Positions 1-12,125 of a DNA stretch of 64,000 nucleotides are shown here, piece after piece. Every line of letters begins with the position of its first letter. Position 1 is the first letter of the stretch. Source of the stretch: Protopterus annectens (Eukaryota > Chordata > Ceratodontiformes > Protopteridae); assembly GCF_019279795.1 (NCBI RefSeq), contig NC_056734.1, positions 3,681,506-3,745,505 on the forward strand, given 5' to 3'. Made by a program: the position numbers and the translations under genes. The notes beneath the pieces were generated by a model. It made no database searches and was not told the DNA's origin. It saw nothing but the letters and a program-made list of their open reading frames with translations.

Positions 1-945
1 ACTGCAAGTTGGGAGCTGTCATCAGTTCCCCTCTAGTGACGTGGACCTCCTCCAAGAGGGTCTCACCCAAACAAATGACCGGTGCCAGAAGCATGGCCTC
101 AAGCTGAATACAAAAAAATGCATCATCATCCCCTTTGGGGAGAGAGATGTCCCCACAAATTATCACATTAATAACAGTGTTCTAAGCACGCAGTCAGTTG
201 TGAGGAATTTGGGCACCCAGATTGATAGCAGCATGACGTTTGACCACTATGTTGCTTCCATTGTACAGAAAGCTTTCTACATGGCCCATGGCCCACCTCA
301 TAAGTAAGGGTATCTCATCCAGGGACAAGGAGGTCATAACATCCCTGTATTCTTCCCTTATAAGGCCCATTATTGAGTACAACACCCCATTCGGCATGTA
401 CCTTGCAAAGCACATGCAGCAGCTGGAGAGACCACAGAGGTCCCTCACCAGGAGAATCCAGGGCCTCAAAAATCTACCATACACAGATAGGCTAAAAGCC
501 CTATCTCTCTACTCTGTTTCATACAGACTCCTCAGAGGTGGCCTCTGTTTGGCATACAAGGCAATCTCAGACCCTGCCTTGATGGGACTGCTGCATATCC
601 GCAAGTCAAGCTCCACTCGAGTAACCCGCACACGCAGCGTCAGCCTGGTCTGTGACATCAATAGGACTTGATAGTAGGACAGATTTGTGTCCCAGATACT
701 CCCCCATCTATGGAATAGACTCCCTTTCCACGTCAAGCAGAGTGCTTCTTTACCCCTTTTTAAGCGCAATCTGGATAACTGGATGGGAAATGGAAAATAC
801 ATCCCTGGGATTCCACCCATGTCCCTGCTGGACAGGGGCATCGGGTGCTGATTTGTCTATGCATGGGCTAAACTCTTGACTAGGCTTATAAGGGCCTCAG
901 GGCCAATAGCCTAGTAACTTCCTATGATCTATATATCTGCACACA
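1..945 (+). mobile_element. CR1/Rex1-like LINE, 3' end of reverse transcriptase ORF (broken)
   Basis: Three overlapping frames together encode the C-terminal third of a LINE reverse transcriptase. Visible blocks are the GLKLNTKKC segment near 95-125, the thumb-like block with LIRPIIEY and LERPQRSLTRRI near 350-460, YTDRLKALSLYSVSYRLLRG near 480-540, and the terminal WNRLPFHVKQ and FKRNLDNWMG blocks near 710-795, ending with a TGA near 880. This order is typical of the CR1/L2/Rex1/Jockey group, not of L1 or RTE. Frame changes near positions 35, 298 and 665 show it is dead. The 5' part lies outside the window. The 3' end is approximate; no poly(A) or TSD could be tested because only one flank is available. 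Confidence 0.8.
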
Positions 946-2956
946 TGCGCGCGCACACATCATCAGTGGGAGGAACACCACCCCCCATGTTGTGGGGATG
1001 CATTTGGTTTAAAGGGATAAACAGTGAGTTTTAGATTTTCTTTTCCCCTGGGAATCGCACTAGTTATCAGCACTCAGTATCTCATTATGCAGTCTTGATA
1101 GGGAGTTGAGAAATGTACTTACTGTATCAGTTGATCTGTGAAGCAGTCCTCAGTGGGTGATGATTACCCTGTGTTTGTCTTCTTCCTGTATAGCCCTTCC
1201 ATGTGGCATTTCCTTTTAGTATTCATGCTATGTCAGACTAGTGTAGCTGTGGATCCATATACAGTGTTTTGGTTGTTTTATTGTCTTTCTGACTGTGCTT
1301 TCTCAAAGAATGGGGAGAAGTGGCAGTTGAGGAGAACAGGCTAAGTCAGGCTTAATCTTCTTCTTTGGCATGTGATATCACAGTGTGGACCAGCAGGAAG
1401 CACCTACACTGCAAACACTTTCACCTAAAGAGCACAGAAACCCAATTGAAGTTGTCATAAGGAAATATGCTCAGATCAGTTGGTGTAGTGAGTACATATT
1501 TCATTTCTACATACAGAATGACAGTGTTTATTTTGCTGTCTGTCACAGAGAACCATACTTTCTTGTTAATATTTATAACTTTGTGCAGCTTCTCACACAT
1601 TTGGAGTGGAGGTGACCTTTTCTTGGGATCGTGATTTTTGTTGTGTTCGCATCCGGTGCTTTTGCTGAACTAATGTGAACATTTTTGTATAAAGGAGGTG
1701 GCTCTGTGGAACTTTTGAAGGGTTTTAGGCCTTGCAGATATAAATGTTTTGTGCTTCACAAGTTTGTAACAGCGATTGTTTGTTTTTTAGAGTTTTAATT
1801 GGTTGTCATTGATGCCAGCTCTGTGGTGTAGAGGGATGGAGCCCTGACTATAGTTCAGCTGATCTGGGTGTATTTAGCAGCTTAGCTACTGGAGAAGCAA
1901 ATAGGTGGAAAGATATGAAATAGGAGATGCTTTTCTTAGTTTCTGTTTCCCTGGGGAAGAGAAAAGGGTGCGTGTGTGTCTTGGTGCTGGTTCTCCCACT
2001 GCAAGATTCACTAATTGGAAACTGCAGGTCTCTAGAGTAAGTGTTGGCTTCGTAGGGAATCAGGGCTGCCTGTAGGTATAGTCCCTTTTCATGAGTGAGG
2101 GTTTTTACCCATTGCATGTAGCACACTGAATTGGTTACCAGCACATAGAAAATATAGGTGCACATGTTAAAAAAGTGCCCGTCTTGGATGAAGGTCCTCC
2201 ACTATTTGATTCTTTCCCCAGCCAGTAATGGCTGTGAATGGCCTAGAAATGAAAACATGCAGGCCGGAAGGTAGTATGGCTGACTGAATGCTGTGACCTG
2301 TATTTCTTTTAGCGGGATGGTAGCAGATGAGATTAAATGCTACTAAAGCACATTTATTATCTTTTATGTGACAAATTACTCTGCATGTCTTACAGACTGT
2401 GAAATCTATTTAATTTTGTAACATAAACATTTAATGATGTATCACAAATGTAAGCTTTGAGGGCTTGACACCCATGGGCTATTTCCATAGTAAAGGAAAC
2501 ACCTTACATTAATTTAAGTACATGAGCCAAGTAGGTGATAGCTGGGCCCATACCTCATTCTCCATCAAGTCATGAATTAGTATATTTTTCTGTCTTGGCC
2601 TATTTTTTGAAAAGACAATCTGCTTGAGTTAAAAATTGTAGGGTTACCGGTTGTGCTTTTGAAAATCCCCTGTATGTCATTCATTAAACATTGCATATTG
2701 AAAGGTAAAACCATTTTTATATGCTTGTTTAGAAACTCTTCATTTGAAACTAAACTACTTGATTTGTCAGCTCTTGAAAAGCTGATGATGATTATTTTAA
2801 ATTTTCAAGTTTGCTGTTCAAGTGCTGTATTATATGTTGTACAGACAGAGAAATGGATAGTCTGGATTGTGGATCTTCTTTGATATTAACCAGAATGCTT
2901 TTGAGGCATTCAGTTGAAAAAAAAAAAATCCTTTACCTTACTGGATTCCCTCAAAG
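946..2956. other. host non-coding DNA, no firm gene
   Basis: About 2 kb of AT-rich sequence without a recognisable transposon. ORFs here are short and without domain signal. A (CA)n-like stretch lies near 940-960 and a 12-A run near 2919-2930. One weak exon candidate is listed separately. Probably intron or intergenic DNA. Confidence 0.5.
1383..1486 (+). other. weak candidate internal exon of a host gene
   Basis: A pyrimidine-rich stretch and CAG acceptor end at 1382, and a consensus donor (GTGAGTAC) begins at 1487. Between them one frame is open, reading from VDQQEAPTLQTLSPKE. The frame actually stays open to 1615. No family is recognised and open frames of this size arise by chance, so this is only a candidate. 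Confidence 0.2.
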
Positions 2957-2974
2957 AAGTACTTGGGTGAGAAT
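2957..2974. repeat. left target-site duplication of the L1 element
   Basis: AAGTACTTGGGTGAGAAT; the right copy at 10059-10075 lacks one G (AAGTACTTGGTGAGAAT). This pair fixes both ends of the L1-type insertion. Confidence 0.9.
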
Positions 2975-3258
2975 TGCTCGATTCCAAGATGGTGGTCGCC
3001 TAGTGTGCACCCTCTCCATAGAGCTCCCTTCCTTATCTACAGTCTCAGCTGAATTATCATCCTTTAAGTGCCAACTCTCACGACTTATGCAAAGGAATCA
3101 ACTATTTTAACCTTATTCATCGGAATCGGAGGACTATTTAACTCATCCAGACAAAAGAACAGTTAATACATCGTATTATCGCTCCAGTGATCTCAGCCAC
3201 ATGTATTCAAGTGGCCTTGGACTAATTACTGCACACTAATAATTATCGTGTCTAGACT
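2975..3258 (+). promoter_or_regulatory. L1 5' untranslated region
   Basis: Lies between the left TSD and the ORF1 start codon. It begins TGCTCGATTCCAAGATGG, which contains a CCAAGATGG core like the YY1-type site (AAGATGGC) found at the start of mammalian L1 promoters. The promoter role is inferred from position and family knowledge; no other element was identified. Confidence 0.55.
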
Positions 3259-4121
3259 ATGGCTGATAACTCTGACATTATGGAGAGACAAACTACCAAA
3301 GCTAAACTCTCCACAATCTTCTCTCCAGAGAAAGATGTGGTCTCCAAAAAGCAAAAAATCACTAAACAATCAGCGGAACTCAACAAATCAAGCGCTAAAA
3401 GTAAAACTGAAGCCAACTTCCACTTAGATGAGCTTAAATCAGCGCTTCAACCTATACATCTTGCTATACAAAGTTTCTCTGATCAGATAAACAATTTTGG
3501 CAAAACCATTAACCAAATTGTGGAAAGAGTGGATACTCTTGAACACAAGAATCAGGCTAATGAAGTCTTGATCCAGTCCTTGTCTGAAGAACTGCTCGCT
3601 AAAGCTACAATGCTATCGGATCTACAAACTAAATTAATGGACTTAGAAGCTAGAAGTCGCCGCAATAACATACTAATCAGAGGTCTCCCCGAGACCTATG
3701 ATAACCACAATTTGTCAACCACCAAACAAATGTTCGAAGCTTTACTAGGCTCAGAAAGTCATCCTACTGGCTTAGATGTGGAGAGGGCGCACAGGGCCAT
3801 TCATAAACGCCAAGATTTTTCTACCCCATGCCAAATCTACACTAAGCTACTTAATTTCCAGGACACTCAAAAAATTTTAATGGCTGCTAAAAAACAAAAA
3901 TATTTTATCTGGAACAAACACAAACTCACCTTCTCTCAGGACTTGCCTCTCCCAATTAAAATAATCAGGCAAAATTTGGCTCCGTTTTGTGCAGACTTGA
4001 TTAAGAAAAATACCCGAACGCCTTGATGATCTTATATAATGAAAATAAATACTTGGCCAACACCCCAAAAGAAGCAAAAGAGGCTTTTCTTAAAGCCTTC
4101 AACACCTCCCCTGTTCTGTAA
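3259..4121 (+). pseudogene. L1 ORF1 protein (RNA-binding chaperone), frameshifted near the end
   Basis: ORF1p binds L1 RNA as a trimer and acts as a nucleic-acid chaperone. The first frame is 255 residues: a basic Ser/Lys-rich N-terminus (about 1-50), a heptad-containing coiled coil (about 55-130), then the RRM-like block with LEARSRRNNILIRGLPE (about 130-148), the DVERAHRA motif and the C-terminal domain. That frame stops at 4026 soon after IKKNTRTP. A second frame starting at 4026 continues with MILYNENKYLANTPKEAKEA, the expected end of the L1 C-terminal domain, and stops at 4121. A single indel near 4010-4025 therefore split the gene. The AUG at 3259 is the first in frame and follows the UTR. 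Confidence 0.88.
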
Positions 4122-6017
4122 TGTGCCTCAGTTCTGGAATAGTACGATAATACTTCTACTATAAATGCTGGAGTCTTAAACATAATTCTTCACTCACCGG
4201 ATATATCTGCTCTAGTCCCGGCTACATCTTACAAGGTAGTTGGATCTCTACAGAAATGCACAAGGTTCTTGGCCCCATATTTTTTCTTCTTGATCTATTT
4301 GTGAGGCGTTGATCTTTGGTACAACTGGGAACCTTGTTGTATCCAGCTTTAGTGATCCAGGGGATCTTTTTGCTTGATTGGTTCCCATGCTGTGGTTCCC
4401 ATGCCGTATGCTGCCCCTCTGATGTCAAAGCTACTAACTGTCTCTTCGATCTGCCAACTTCCAGCATTATGACTGACCTGTCTCCACTTACATAGCAGTA
4501 AGCCATCAATGACTCTTCAGATTATTTATATTAACAATGCGCTAATTAATATTGCTTGATTGCTACTGCAACTTGTGCCTGGCTTTTCAAATAATTTAAA
4601 GGGATGTTTTAGCATGCCGGCATTCGCCTCGATCAATGCTGTACACACGCTTTGAACGCTTCCTGTCAGTTCCAAACAATTCAAAAGGATGCCAATATTA
4701 TGTTTGTCAAACCCTTTATGTTTGTTTATTATTGCATCTGATGCAGCTGGTCAGTATATCCCATTCTTCGGCGATCTAGTGCAGATAAGGATATGGCTAA
4801 TTAAGCAACCTGCCATATAGGCAGAATTACAGGCGTTAACAATAATTTATTTATAATGTTGTATAGTCTTTACTTATGGAAAACACTGCCTCACTCATTC
4901 ATTTCGAACAACCAGCAGCATATTTACTTATGCTTATTATCTAACTTGTATCCTTTAACTTAGTTGTTCGGGGTTCATTGTGTGTTATTTATACTAGACT
5001 CTGCCTGTGTTTTAGTAAGTTGCAGCTATATTGTTCATCGTCTACTTGAGAGTAATTCACATACTATTTACCTATGCTGTTTCAACAGATACTGCATTTG
5101 CTTAGTCCTAGGTTTTATGCTATATTACCTAATCATATTAGTATTTACTGGCAGCTCATTATTTACTGCCTAGTTAGATGATATTAGTAGATAAAATTAG
5201 TGGGTTATGTTATGTAGTGCTAGATTTATAATCATATATGTATACCTAAGCTTGCACCCTATATGTGCTCAACGCTTATGTCTTCCATCTTTTATCTGTA
5301 CTCTATATATATCTTTATCATCCTTCTCCATTGTCCTTTACCTTTAGTACTATGGTATAAGATTTCTGAGTGTGGCTTTTGCTATTGTTAATTCGGCTGC
5401 TTGCATAGATAAATAATAAGCGGCTATTTTTATTTATTTTTTTACTAGTGTTTTTCCCGTCTGCTTCCCAGTCTATCAACCTGTTAACTTTTCTCCAAGC
5501 ATTAGCCACTACCTAAGTCTTCCCATGTCTTTGTCATTATGTGGTTACTACTGGCTACTCTTCTTTTATCATTCTTCGGTCTCTAGTGGAGCTCATGGAT
5601 GCATGATGTTAGGGTCCTAGTATGATCTATTTTTGGATGTGGATTGCTATGTATATATGTATAGTGTTACTTAATGTAATTTTAGTCCTTTTTAGGACTA
5701 TATTCATGACAATTTTCTACTTTGTGTTTTCATTGTTAATCAAGATTTATTGGAACTTTTGTTACTTCGTTTGTATTCCTTCACTCAAAGGGGTGGGGTG
5801 GTTAGGCACCGGGGTAGATTTGAAGGAATACTGTGCTACCATTATTATTATTAGTAGTATTACTATTAGTCTCCTCGCTCTACATGATGATTTGATATGG
5901 TTTCTCACTTCTTCCAATTACCTAACCTCATTTTCTATCCTTTTCCTTCTTACGTGTAAATACCCATGGGTAAGGTTATATTAAACCCCAAATTTATACT
6001 TCTCTTTTAATTAGTGA
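4122..6017 (+). other. long spacer between L1 ORF1 and ORF2
   Basis: About 1.9 kb of AT-rich sequence with no domain-bearing ORF. A 120-codon frame at 5622-5984 is rich in Ile/Phe/Leu/Tyr but looks like a product of AT bias. Inter-ORF spacers of mammalian L1s are a few tens of bases, so this is long. No inner TSD or inverted repeat was found, so I cannot say whether it is native to the family or an old insertion. Confidence 0.6.
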
Positions 6018-7350
6018 TTATGGCTTGGTCTGTCGACTCATGGAATGTTAGAGGATTACAAAACAAATCCAAAAAATATCTCTTCTCTTTCACCTATTAT
6101 TTAAATCACAAGCTAATATATGTTTCCTACAGGAAACACATATGTGCAAAGAGGACTGATCTAAAGAAACAAAAAAAAAAAGTGGATAAAATCCATCATT
6201 TCTGCAGGTGATAGTTCCAACTCTAAAGGGGTGGCCACTATAATCAAAAATGATTTTCATGGGGTAATCCTAGAGGAGAAGTCTGATAAAACGGTAGATG
6301 GTGTTATTTCACCTCTCAATTTCCTAACCTCAATAAACAAATCCTTTTTTTCAATCTTTACGGCCCATGTACACAACAACAAGTCTTCATCCTAGAGATT
6401 TATAACATTCTTTCTGCTTTTCAGGACCACCACATTATTTTAGGGGGAGACTGGAATGCTGTTATAGACCCCAGTATAGATCGCACCAGCAAATCTCCCT
6501 CGTACAACTTCCAAGCATCCCTAGCACTAGCAGATTTGATAAATGACTTTAACCTTATTGACCCCATTTTATTCGGTGGCCATCTATCTAAAGACAAAAT
6601 ATACACATATTATTCGAAATGTTATAATACATGGTCACAGTTAGATTTCTTTCTAGTGTCTGACTCCCTCTCTAAATTCAAGATAAACTTCTCATTAGAA
6701 CCTAGATTCTTCTCTGATCATTCAAGAATCTCTCTCAAGATCAGACCCGATCCAGGATCAACTTTTCTCCCCCAGTATAACAACTGGACTCTGAACAGTA
6801 ACCTGCTTTGTAATAAGGTCATAACTTAAGAAATTGCAGAAATACTATCAGACTTTGGCTCTAACCTTGAAAAGTCACATATACCATTTGATATCCAATG
6901 GGCCGCCTGTAAGGCCAGATTAAGAGGTCTACTAATCAACAAAGCCTCCTATTATAAAAAACTCTACAAAAATAAGGAATCTAAGCTAATCTTGAGGATT
7001 TCTGATTTAGAAAAAAAGGTTAAATCCAGACCCTAACTTAAAGAAATTAGCAATTCTCAAAAAGAACTGCTAGAACTTCATCAACAAAACCTTTCCCTAT
7101 CCGAACAAAAACTTATTGCAACTTATTCAGAATGGGTGCAAATCCCCTCTAAAACTTTGGCAAGAATAATAAAAAACAATCAGGGCTCCCCCAGAATCTC
7201 CTTATTGCATTTCCAAAAAAAAATTACAATTCAGACTCGGATATAATACAACTTTTCTTGTCCTTATTGTAGGAAAGTAGATTCCTCTATTAATCTGCAT
7301 ATGGAAAGCTTTCTGAATTCTATTAAATTCCCCTCCCTGAATGAATCCCA
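6018..7350 (+). pseudogene. L1 ORF2, endonuclease domain and linker (frameshifted)
   Basis: Starts ATGGCTTGGTCTG, giving the SWNVRGL motif of APE-type endonucleases. The LQETH motif (near 6130), the GGDWNAV motif (near 6442) and the SQLDFF and SDHSRISL motifs (near 6638 and 6715) follow in the right order but in different frames. The domain nicks target DNA to prime reverse transcription. Stops at 6211, 6829 and near 7036 and shifts near 6180 and 6340 break it. After the endonuclease comes a Lys/Glu-rich linker, as in other L1s. Non-functional. Confidence 0.85.
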
Positions 7351-8757
7351 ATGCTCTATGCTTTCTGCAGTCTTCAGGAAATCCAAAATGTTACTGCCAG
7401 TCTCAAGGTAGGCAAATCCCCTGGCCCTGATGGTTTTACTCCTGAATTTTTTAAAACCTTTAATCTGATAACCTCCCCCATCCTTCTGAAGGTATTTAAC
7501 TATATTATAAAAAATGGAATATCTGATTTACACTGGAACACCTCGAAAACCATTCTAATTTTGAAAAATAAGAAAGATAAAGCTGACCCTCATAACTATA
7601 GGCCCATTTCACCAATAAACATTGATATTAAAATCCTAGCGTCTGTCCTGGCAAACAGATTGAAAAAAGTTATGCCCTCTTTAATCTCCTTGGAACAGGC
7701 CGGTTTTATGACTCACAGACACACTTGGGACAATACTTTAACACTGGACTTCTTAATTCATTTCACCAAAAAAGAGAAAAATCCGATCTATGCACTAACT
7801 CTAGACACTTCTAAAGCCTTTGACAGGGTAAACTGGGATTTTCTGTTCCAAACCATGGCTCATTTTAACATACCTATCGCCTATTCTGATATGATTACAT
7901 CTTTATATAAAAATACATACACATATCTATGTATCAACAAAAACCTATCCAAATCAATAAAGATCACAAATGGTACAAAACAAGGCTGTCCTTTATCCCC
8001 TTTTCTTTTCAACATATTTATAGAACAATTATTTCTATATATTGCCCAGAATACCTATCACGTGATTCCCAAAGTCCTAAACACGAAAATATTATTTTCT
8101 GCCTTTGCAGATGACCTTAACCTGTATTTCCAATTTCCTAACACTGACCTTAGTAAAATTATCAATTCTATTAATAAATTTTCAAAGGCCTCAGATTATC
8201 AGATTAACCATAAGAAATCGCACATCTTTCCTATCAACCCTGTTGGTCACAAATCTAATTATTTTCCTGATTCTCTCTTTCAGACAACCTTTGACATTAA
8301 ATATCTTGGTATTCACTTCGAACATGACCAATTGTCCATGTTCCAAAATAATTTGCTCAGAACTTGGTCGAAAATTCTACAGGACCTTCGTAGATGGGAA
8401 TTAATGAACTTATCTCTCTTATCCAAATTTGCAGTAGTTAAGATGAACATACTACCCAGACTCCTTTATCAATTTAACGCCTCAGATCAGATAATATCCA
8501 AGACTTTCTTATCAAAGATTAATAAAGAATTAGCCAAATTTATCTTGTTTCCTAAATCAGTTAGAATTTCGTACTCCAAATTAATTTTCCCTAAGAGTAA
8601 GGGCGGCCTTGGTCTACCGAACTTTCAATTGTACTATACAATTATTTGTGCTAATAGAATTCTATCTCGAAACTCAGTCATGGAGAATATAATTCTTACC
8701 TTACCTGGATCAAACTATGGTATCAACATGTTCAAGCCAACAAAATTAACCCTGTAG
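7351..8757 (+). pseudogene. L1 ORF2, reverse transcriptase domain (468 codons open)
   Basis: The longest open frame of the L1. Motifs in order: GKSPGPDGFTPEF, NYRPISPINIDIKILA, LDTSKAFDRVNW (catalytic Asp block), GTKQGCPLSPFLF, AFADDLNLYF (the FADD catalytic box), the KYLGIHF block, then the thumb region with ILPRLLYQFN and GGLGLPNF. This polymerase copies L1 RNA at the nicked target. The catalytic residues are intact in this fragment, but it is cut off from the endonuclease upstream and ends in a premature TAG at 8755-8757. Confidence 0.92.
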
Positions 8758-9785
8758 CTCATCCTTTTCTCTCCCCGGATGTTATCAGCAATTCTAAGTT
8801 ATCCACCAATCTAAAACATAAAATCAGAACTTTTCAAGTTCTGTTAAAATAAATCAAATTTGATAATGTTCTTCCTTTACTCCAACCTCTCCACTTAAAC
8901 CCCAATATTAAAATGAATAATCTGATCAATCTTTCTAACTTTCCTCTCATTAAAAATACTGTGGTCTGGGATATTCTTAAACACAGAAATTAATCACTTA
9001 CCAGTCTTCGCATAATTCTTAAGGTCAATAATATGTACACAACTATTCTCCGTCAATTACGAGAACTAGTCTCATCAAAATTCGCCCACCTCATAGTCAA
9101 TAGTCAAGTTATCACCAAACTGGAGGTAGTCATCCAAACTCTTTCGAGTTCAGAGAAAATACTCTCTAAATCGTACAATTTGCTGAACTCCATAATACAC
9201 AACTCAGATTGCCTTTTCTCCGGCTATTGGGACAATCATAATACACATCTTTCGGAGAAACAAAAGCTATCTGCCACAAAAAATGCCTTAGATCTATCCC
9301 CATTTAAAAAACTTATCTACACACAATTAATGATTAATAACAACTCATACTATATTCCCTCTGTCTTAAACAAGTTTGACTCCAAGAACTCTCCCTCATG
9401 TCCGTGTTGTTCCTTCCCAAATGCCGATCTTCTACACGTTCTATGGTTCTGCAGTTACTCACATAAGCTTTGGTCCTCACTGAAAGTTTGTCTCGAGAAA
9501 ATGGGATACCACTAATCGACCCTCTCCTTGGAAATAGCGATTCTTCATATTCCTACTACAAATCTTTCTAAATTTGATATGCATGTACTAGTTATTCTAT
9601 GCTCTTTTATGAAATTATATATCACCAAAAACTGGTTAGATCGTACCAGACTCTGTTGGAATAATTTTAAGGAAATGGCACTTGCATATATCTCAGCACA
9701 GAAATGTATTACAAAAGGACCCAGGAAAGTTGCTGTCTTAGGGAAAGTTTGGAAAAGGGTTCTAGACCTTATCCTTGGTGAATAA
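8758..9785 (+). pseudogene. L1 ORF2, C-terminal region with Cys/His motif
   Basis: Two further frames continue ORF2. 9033-9515 contains a C-x2-C ... H-x-L-x2-C arrangement (CPCCSFPNADLLHVLWFC), the conserved zinc-finger-like motif near the end of L1 ORF2. 9528-9785 gives the last about 80 residues, with a Trp-rich segment typical of the L1 terminus. Between 8758 and 9032 the frame is disrupted by several stops. Confidence 0.8.
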
Positions 9786-10058
9786 CCGACCTAATATCTT
9801 TATTTAGAACTAAGATTTACCTTACACTTCAGGATGAACCTTTAGTTTCAATGTTATCTCTGAGAACCATGTCTCTCTTCTCCTAATCTATCTCTCTATA
9901 TGGTAGCACACTTGCTAGTTAATTTGTACATATTGTATATACTTTAGTATGTTTTTCAAGTTTAATTTGTTTTACAGGTTTAATATGTGTTCAGCTTATT
10001 TGCTTATTCAAGTATTCATGTTATTCTTATGAAATAAATAAAAACTTATTTGAAAAAA
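9786..10058 (+). other. L1 3' UTR with poly(A) signal and A-rich tail
   Basis: Holds GAAATAAATAAAAAC at about 10031-10045, with two overlapping AATAAA signals, then a short TTTGAAAAAAAA tail directly before the right TSD. Confidence 0.75.
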
Positions 10059-10075
10059 AAGTACTTGGTGAGAAT
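10059..10075. repeat. right target-site duplication of the L1 element
   Basis: Matches 2957-2974 except for one missing G. Confidence 0.9.
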
Positions 10076-11794
10076 AGTCAAGGAGTTAATTTAGTTCCGG
10101 TAGAATAGTCAATGAAAATTGATTTTTTTTTTCTGTCAGATGTTTTTATTATGACTGTTGTAGTGAAATGCATTTTTTCACTCTTCCACAAGCCTGGAAG
10201 TCACCTCTGTAATATGATTAATATAGGTATGTGCCAAAGATGTCTTCTGTATACTTCTATTTGCATTCACATGCTGAAACAGGACTTGGCTTTTTCTTTG
10301 CAGTAGTTCTTCCAACCTTTTTAACACTTTAATTAATTCATTCTGAAATTAAAGACTTGATGACTCAGATTGCCTTGAAGAGCCCAAGTTGTTACATGGG
10401 TGCATTACATAACGCATACGTTCAGAAATATTTCAGTCAACATTGTACACCTTCTATAGGACAAAAAGAGAAGGATAGCTGCCCCGATTTTTGTTAGGAT
10501 TACTTCCTCAGAACTTTTTTTTTTTTTTTTTAGTAACCCCATTATTTCCTGGGAAGAGAGGATGGAAGAGTTGAGGTTATGTCTGCCTTTAGGGTATTCT
10601 TTCTTGATTTGTATTATGTTTTGATTATGCTGTCATTTCATTTTCATGAAGGGTCCTCTTTGAAAATTTTGGAATTTTGTCTGACAGGGTTTGAAGACTG
10701 AAAAATGTAGTTGTTTCACCAGCTGTATGCTAAAGTCACTGTGAGGATAGTGTTGATCTTGTACTAAAACAACTGTAAGTTCAAACACATGAAGAACACT
10801 CGCACCCTAGCGCCTTGGCTAATGCCCTTTATGGCATTGTACATGTTGATTTTGTGCCTGCATTCCTTTCGCTGTTGGTAGTTGCACAAGTCTATCATTT
10901 AGTCTGTGTTGTTAGGAGTTTCCTTAAGCTCTTCAAACCCCATAATGACTCTTATACAGATTTATGATTGAAGTAGACGATGTCTTAATTTGTAAATAGT
11001 GAAACTAAAACATCTCTGTAAAAGTGCTATGAGAAAGAAGAAAACTTGTAAGACTTTTGCTTAGGAGAAAGAGGGAGGGTAGCTTTGATGTTAAAGTAAC
11101 CATTTCTCAAATGAATACTTTTATGGTAAGTATATTTCCACAGTTGTACTGCCTTCTACAGTAATAGTCATTTGAACAGTAAATCAGAACTACCTCAAGT
11201 AGATCCTCAACTTCTGCTGTCATACTCTAAGGCAGGAGAACAGCAACTGCATCCCCTGAAAGACAGTCACACCAACAACTTTCCTCTGTGTAGTATGTGT
11301 ATGCATCTTGGTGTTCAGTGGAGGTGTACACAGTAGTCCTTGTTGCACCTTCTGTGGCTGATTTGGCCCCTGCCCAAAGAGAATGAACACTTAGTTACCT
11401 TGAAAAGGCTTACTGGATTCATGTTAGCAAAGGAATACCACACACACATACTGTGCCTGCACCATTTACAAAGTCTGTATATTGACAGGTTCATCTCATT
11501 TCCCTTTTCTGAAAAACATGAAGAATGATCATTCAGTCATTCTCTGATTGCACATTTAGTCCACTCTGGGGTCACTGCGGTATTTCTTGGTATTCTGTGG
11601 ACACAAGGCAGATGCACTAATTCTGGCTAGAGTTCCATGAATGAAGATAAAGGTGGGCAAAGCCCTAGTGTGGTGATGTACAGTTACATTGACAACCTCT
11701 TGAAGAGCTTAAATTTGCAACTGCACTTTCTCATGTTGTTTTTCAGTGCTTATAGTAATTTTCTTTTCATCTCATTTCTGTTATATTTTTTCAG
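10076..11794 (+). other. host intron sequence upstream of the terminal exon
   Basis: AT-rich, no recognisable transposon or domain-bearing ORF. The last 30 bases form a pyrimidine-rich tract (TTTCTGTTATATTTTTTCAG) ending in the AG acceptor at 11793-11794, so at least the downstream end is an intron. Confidence 0.55.
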
Positions 11795-11931
11795 ATGCAT
11801 CTAAGATACCAGTTGAAAGTGACACTGATGATGATGGTGCCCCACGGATAAGCTTGACTGAGATGCTGGAAGATTTGCATATTGCAGCAGATGCAACTGG
11901 TGGGGAAGGCACTAGTATGATGACAGAATGA
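11795..11931 (+). CDS. terminal coding exon of an unidentified host gene
   Basis: A strong polypyrimidine tract and CAG acceptor precede the exon, which enters in phase with two bases of a codon and reads ASKIPVESDTDDDGAPRISL through a conserved-looking TEMLEDLHIAADATGGEG segment to a TGA at 11929-11931. The tail is about 45 residues, acidic (SDTDDD) and then amphipathic, with balanced codon use unlike the surrounding AT-rich DNA. A consensus AATAAA follows 172 bases later. Together these are good evidence for the last coding exon of a gene on the plus strand whose other exons lie upstream, perhaps outside the window. I do not recognise the protein and assign no function. Confidence 0.65.
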
Positions 11932-12125
11932 TGAACATAGTATGCACTTTTGCACAAGTACCTACTGGGTGTTTTAACAACTGAAATGAATGCACAGTCA
12001 GTGCAACTCTGTAGTGCCTACAGGGTATTTTAACAACTAAACTGAATGCATACTCAGTACAACTCTGTAAAGCAGTGTTTATTTTCTGTAAAAGATGCAT
12101 TTAATAAATATGGATTTATAAATCT
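11932..12125 (+). promoter_or_regulatory. 3' UTR and polyadenylation signal of the host terminal exon
   Basis: AATAAA at 12103-12108. The UTR holds an imperfect direct repeat: a block containing a TTTTAACAAC-TGAATGCA core, followed by a CAACTCTGTA block, occurs near 11970 and again near 12030. The cleavage site is expected about 15-25 bases after the signal. Confidence 0.6.

Larger units (their letters stand above)
2975..10058 (+). mobile_element. near full-length L1-type LINE
   Basis: A 7.1-kb insertion bounded by a 17/18-bp target-site duplication. In order it holds a 284-bp 5' UTR, an ORF1 with coiled coil and L1 RNA-binding domain, an unusually long spacer (4122-6017), an ORF2 with apurinic-type endonuclease, reverse transcriptase and a C-terminal Cys/His segment, a short 3' UTR with AATAAA-like signals and a short A-rich tail. 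The protein motifs and order are those of vertebrate L1/Tx1 elements. Both ORFs have frameshifts and stops, so the copy is inactive, but the single indel between the TSD copies suggests moderate age. Confidence 0.93.

Noticed and set aside
1138-1344. 68-codon ORF with hydrophobic stretches
   Set aside because: No support beyond an open frame.
5622-5984. 120-codon hydrophobic ORF in the L1 spacer, resembling a membrane protein
   Set aside because: Composition is explained by AT-rich DNA, start context is arbitrary, no motif, and it lies in a decayed L1.
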